In this document: piece by piece, positions 61,193 through 64,000 of the stretch
How the letters are laid out: each line of letters opens with the position of its first letter
Numbering within the stretch: the stretch's first letter is position 1
NCBI RefSeq assembly: GCF_000321225.1
Contig: NW_004450404.1
Location: 845,848-909,847, forward strand
Direction of reading: 5' to 3'
Length of the DNA: 64,000 bases
DNA from: Odobenus rosmarus divergens
Taxonomy: Eukaryota > Chordata > Mammalia > Carnivora > Odobenidae
Notes under the pieces: model-generated
The model's input: the letters and a program-made list of their open reading frames with translations, nothing else
Databases searched by the model: none
Told to the model about the DNA's origin: nothing
Made by a program: the position numbers and the translations under genes

Positions 61193-62089
61193 ACGACTGG
61201 GACAGGAGACCAGGAAGGCCCTTGGCAGTCCCGGCCGCCTGTGAATCCTGTCTGTGGCTGTCTGCAAAGCGAGCGTGGCTCTGTTCCCTCCGCGCTGACA
61301 CCAGAGGTCGGCCGCAGACCAAAGCTCCCACAGTTCGCACTTCCTCGAGGCCCTGCCCTTCTGAGGCTTCCTGCATATTAACTCCTTACTCCCTCGGCCA
61401 TGGCAGGCCGTAAGCGCTGTTCTCGTCACTCCTGTTTGACGGCCACAGACCAAGCCAGGTACCCAGAGCCCGGAACTCTGTGGAGGGGGCGGCGAGCCTG
61501 CTGCCGGCCCGGGGTCCGTGTGCTCACTGGGCTGTGTGGCCTGGGAACCGTCCTGGGAGCTGAGTTAACCAAAAACTGCACAAGGATCAGGAAACTCCAT
61601 TTTAACCTGGAGTTTCCACCTCTTCACTCTCACTAAATTTGACTTGAAAAAACAAGCAAAAAACCCCACCCAAACCAACCCTGGAGGATACTAGCAATGG
61701 TTGAAAGGGCTGCATTTCCCCCACCCCGAGGGCGTCCACCCCTGGTGCTGGTGAGGGGGGCCGCCTCGGTCCTGGCCGGGCCCCACTCCTGCTCTCCTCC
61801 TTCAAGGCTGCCCCGCTGGACCCCAGACCCTTAGCCACAGCCCGCTTGAGGCTTTCTCCCAAGGAGGGAGAAGGAATGCAGGCGGAGAGGGCCCAGGATC
61901 TGGAACTGAAGTATGAAGACCCCCAATGGAGGAGATATAAACGGAAACTCTGAGGCTGTGTGATTCACTTCACCATCATGACTCACGCTCTGCTAAGGTT
62001 TCCGTGAACAATATGTTCACAGTCTGATTTAATTATAGCCTCGATTCACTGCTGCCTTGATGAGCTTCCGAGTGCACCCCATCCCTCAC
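61193..62089. other. GC-rich intergenic, unassigned
   Basis: No repeat or exon recognised. Short frames on both strands are typical of GC-rich DNA. Confidence 0.4.
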
Positions 62090-62711
62090 TCCCTGGGCGA
62101 TGCGGCACGAGCTGAGATGCCCCCCCCCCGGGGGGGGGGACAGGGGTGGGGGGCGCTGGAGATGGCTTGCTGCGGGGGCCATTTGTCCTCTCACACGTGC
62201 TGGACGGCTCTTGAGGGGACCTCCGCAAGGAGGGCGGCTTCCTCCAACGGGCCGACGAAGCTTTGTGGTTGGTCCCAGGCCCCCCGGGGTGTCTGCCTCT
62301 TGGGTTTCCCCTCCGTGCAGAGGCTGGTGCTGAGACTCCGGAGTGCCGGTGTGTGGGGGCGAGTGAGGGACTGAGGGAGGGAGAGGATTTCGTCAAAGCT
62401 GCCCCGGCGCGAGGATGGCGGGAAGCCCAAGGCTGCTGCCAAGTGCAGGGACCGAGCCTTCCCCACCCCCGCCCGCTTATCGGGCTCCATGCCCGCGCTG
62501 GGAGTGTCCGCGCTCGAAGGGGGTCGGCTCACAGAAGAAGAGCTGCGCCCACACTTCCAGCCCTGGTGTCGGGCCAACCAGTAGCCACGGCCCCTGCCCC
62601 CCGCCGCCAGCATTTCGGGGGGACCGGAACGGTGGCCCCAGTGGCTGGCATTGCGCGTCATGCACACCGACCGGCCTCCGGGACAGAGGGCGGCCTGACA
62701 CCGCCGCCGTC
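62090..62711. promoter_or_regulatory. CpG-island-like patch
   Basis: By eye it holds roughly 50 CpG in about 620 bases at about two thirds GC, far above the rest of the window. No TATA box, exon or transcript start is evident. It could be an orphan CpG island or a GC-rich repeat. Confidence 0.5.
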
Positions 62712-62900
62712 AGGGTTGCCAGATACGATACAGGGCGCCCAGTTAGCTTCGAAATCCAGGTGATGAATAATCGTTTAGTACCAGCATGTCCCAAATACTA
62801 ACTGGGACATGCTGGTACCAAAATCGTGTTTGTGGTTTATCTGAAACTCCAATCTGACTGGGCATCCTGTGTTTCTTCATTTGCTAACTCTGGTAACCCT
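62712..62900. mobile_element. palindromic MITE (MER53-like), second copy
   Basis: AGGGTTGCCAGATACGATAC at the left and TTGCTAACTCTGGTAACCCT at the right are inverted copies. The centre is a perfect hairpin (62778-62793 with 62803-62818). Confidence 0.85.
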
Positions 62901-64000
62901 ACGAGGCCTCTGAAGTTACACAACTTCTCCCCCTTTGCCACCAAGGGGCTGTGAAAGTCTGTGGACGAATGACTCGAGCGTTTGGAGCCTCAGTTTCTTC
63001 TCGGGCACGCGGTGGGCCTCCCACAGGAAGCCACTGTTGGTGGCCACGCACATCGCCTTCGTCTCGATGCCCCCACCGCCCAGCTTCTGGGACTGCTGGG
63101 TACTGACCCTCACAGCCGTACCCCAGGTACCCCTGGGGAGCCCTGAGTGTTAGCAGTCCTGCCCTGGAGGGGGCTGGAACCGTGGGCCCATCCCTGGCCA
63201 GCCCGCCACTGGCTGCCGCAGGTGGTGTGGGGGGCCGGGGTCATGACCTCCTAGGCAGGTGCCTCCCCCTCAGCCTTGGGTCACTTTCTGAGGAAAGAGG
63301 ATCCTTTGAGTGGGGCGAATGGCACAGGGCACAGAGGCTGGCCCCTCAGGAGGCGCGGGAGGTCCCTGGGGGGCAGCAGTCCTTAGGAGAATGGCCTCCA
63401 CGGCTCAGTCTTCTCTTGGTCCCTCCCAGGGAGTTGGCACAGGTGCTGCTTTGCTTTGCCAGGGTCTGTGTGGCAGGAAACAGCCTGTGGGTCATCCGTG
63501 ACACATCTGTAAGAGGGACAGTGCCTCTGGGCCTGCTAAGGGGGCACTCCTGGTCCTGGAAGGGCGCCCCACCTTGGCAGGGCTCTGGACATCAGTGGCC
63601 CCTGGTTTCCTGACCCAGGGCCTGCCCTTGAGCCGTCTGTGTATCTCCTGGGGTTTGAACTTGTTGGCCTGGCCATCCTGCCAGTTACATTTAGCATTTC
63701 TCACTCCGCTGGCTCGCGTAGTAGAGACTCGCCAGCAACTCTGTGCTCAGTCAGTACCGCCCTGTGGCTGCCTCCCGGAGCAGCACCGTCCCTTCTGCTT
63801 TCAGAAAAGCAGGGCGGGTGCCCTTCACTGGCCAGCTGTCGGTTGGCATGCCGGATGAGTCGGAACGAGCAGACCCCCAGCTCCTGATTTCAAAACGTCA
63901 GTGACCTCTCCAAATGTTGACTGTGGCGGGGCCGATCCCTGAGGGACAGGGCCGTGACTCGGGTGGGAAACGTACAGGGACCTGCATGAGGCCCCGGGCG
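62901..64000. other. GC-rich intergenic end of window, unassigned
   Basis: No recognised repeat or gene. Open frames (for example minus 62916-63113, plus 63182-63613) have no recognisable domain and no supporting signals. Confidence 0.4.

Noticed and set aside
62191..62801. Four overlapping frames of 105-166 residues
   Set aside because: GC-rich DNA has few stop codons. There is no recognisable domain, no splice pattern, and both strands are open.
62916..63113. Minus-strand frame with a coding-like look (GGGGIETKAMCVATNSGF)
   Set aside because: I could not match it to a family, there is no start context or splice support, and the other strand is open too. A protein search would settle it.

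Overview
This window is nuclear DNA of a mammal, almost certainly a caniform carnivore. At least 28 copies of the carnivore tRNA-derived SINE (SINEC family) are scattered over it on both strands. Their heads read GGGGCGCCTGGGTGGCTCAG or a close variant, and most have a (CT)/(A)-rich tail and a target-site duplication. The rest of the background is L1, L2, MIR, MaLR, Tigger and Charlie-type repeats. The sequence alone does not resolve the species.

The only functional gene I can support is the 3' two thirds of PPEF1 (protein phosphatase with EF-hands 1), on the + strand from before base 1 to about 40470. Nine coding exons (W1-W9 here) lie at 2904-2940, 3565-3714, 7036-7185, 15924-16109, 17513-17655, 30384-30490, 37196-37359, 38889-38973 and 39853-40061. 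They join in phase with no stop into 409 codons plus one split codon. This covers the second half of the PPP-type Ser/Thr phosphatase domain and the C-terminal EF-hand domain. The IQ motif and the first metal-binding motifs lie upstream of the window. One intron, after W7, has a GC donor (AG|GCAAGT) instead of GT. PPEF1 is X-linked in other placentals, and the L1-dense surroundings fit an X chromosome.

Layout: 1-2903 is an intron with a fossil L2. 3715-17512 holds introns with old antisense L1, L2, MIR and SINEs. 17656-30383 is a large intron with a ~595-bp alternating purine-pyrimidine microsatellite and nested L1s. It also holds a near full-length Tigger1 transposon that itself contains an RPL27A retrocopy and two SINEs. 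30491-37195 is an intron with old sense L1 and an MLT1-type LTR. 40062-40470 is the PPEF1 3' UTR. From 40.5 to 59 kb the DNA is intergenic: L1 fragments, a PPIA retrocopy, a Tigger-family MITE, and a long antisense L1 whose 5' end carries about 13 diverged copies of a ~71-bp unit. From 59 to 64 kb the DNA becomes GC-rich, with a CpG-island-like patch at about 62.1-62.7 kb but no exon I recognise.

I found no new multi-gene system. The most rewarding items are the GC-AG intron and inverted SINE pairs around PPEF1 exons, the L1 5' monomer array, the long Z-DNA-prone tract, the nested Tigger1/RPL27A insertion and the unexplained CpG-rich patch. Repeat boundaries are my estimates from reading, usually good to about 10-50 bases unless a target duplication fixes them.
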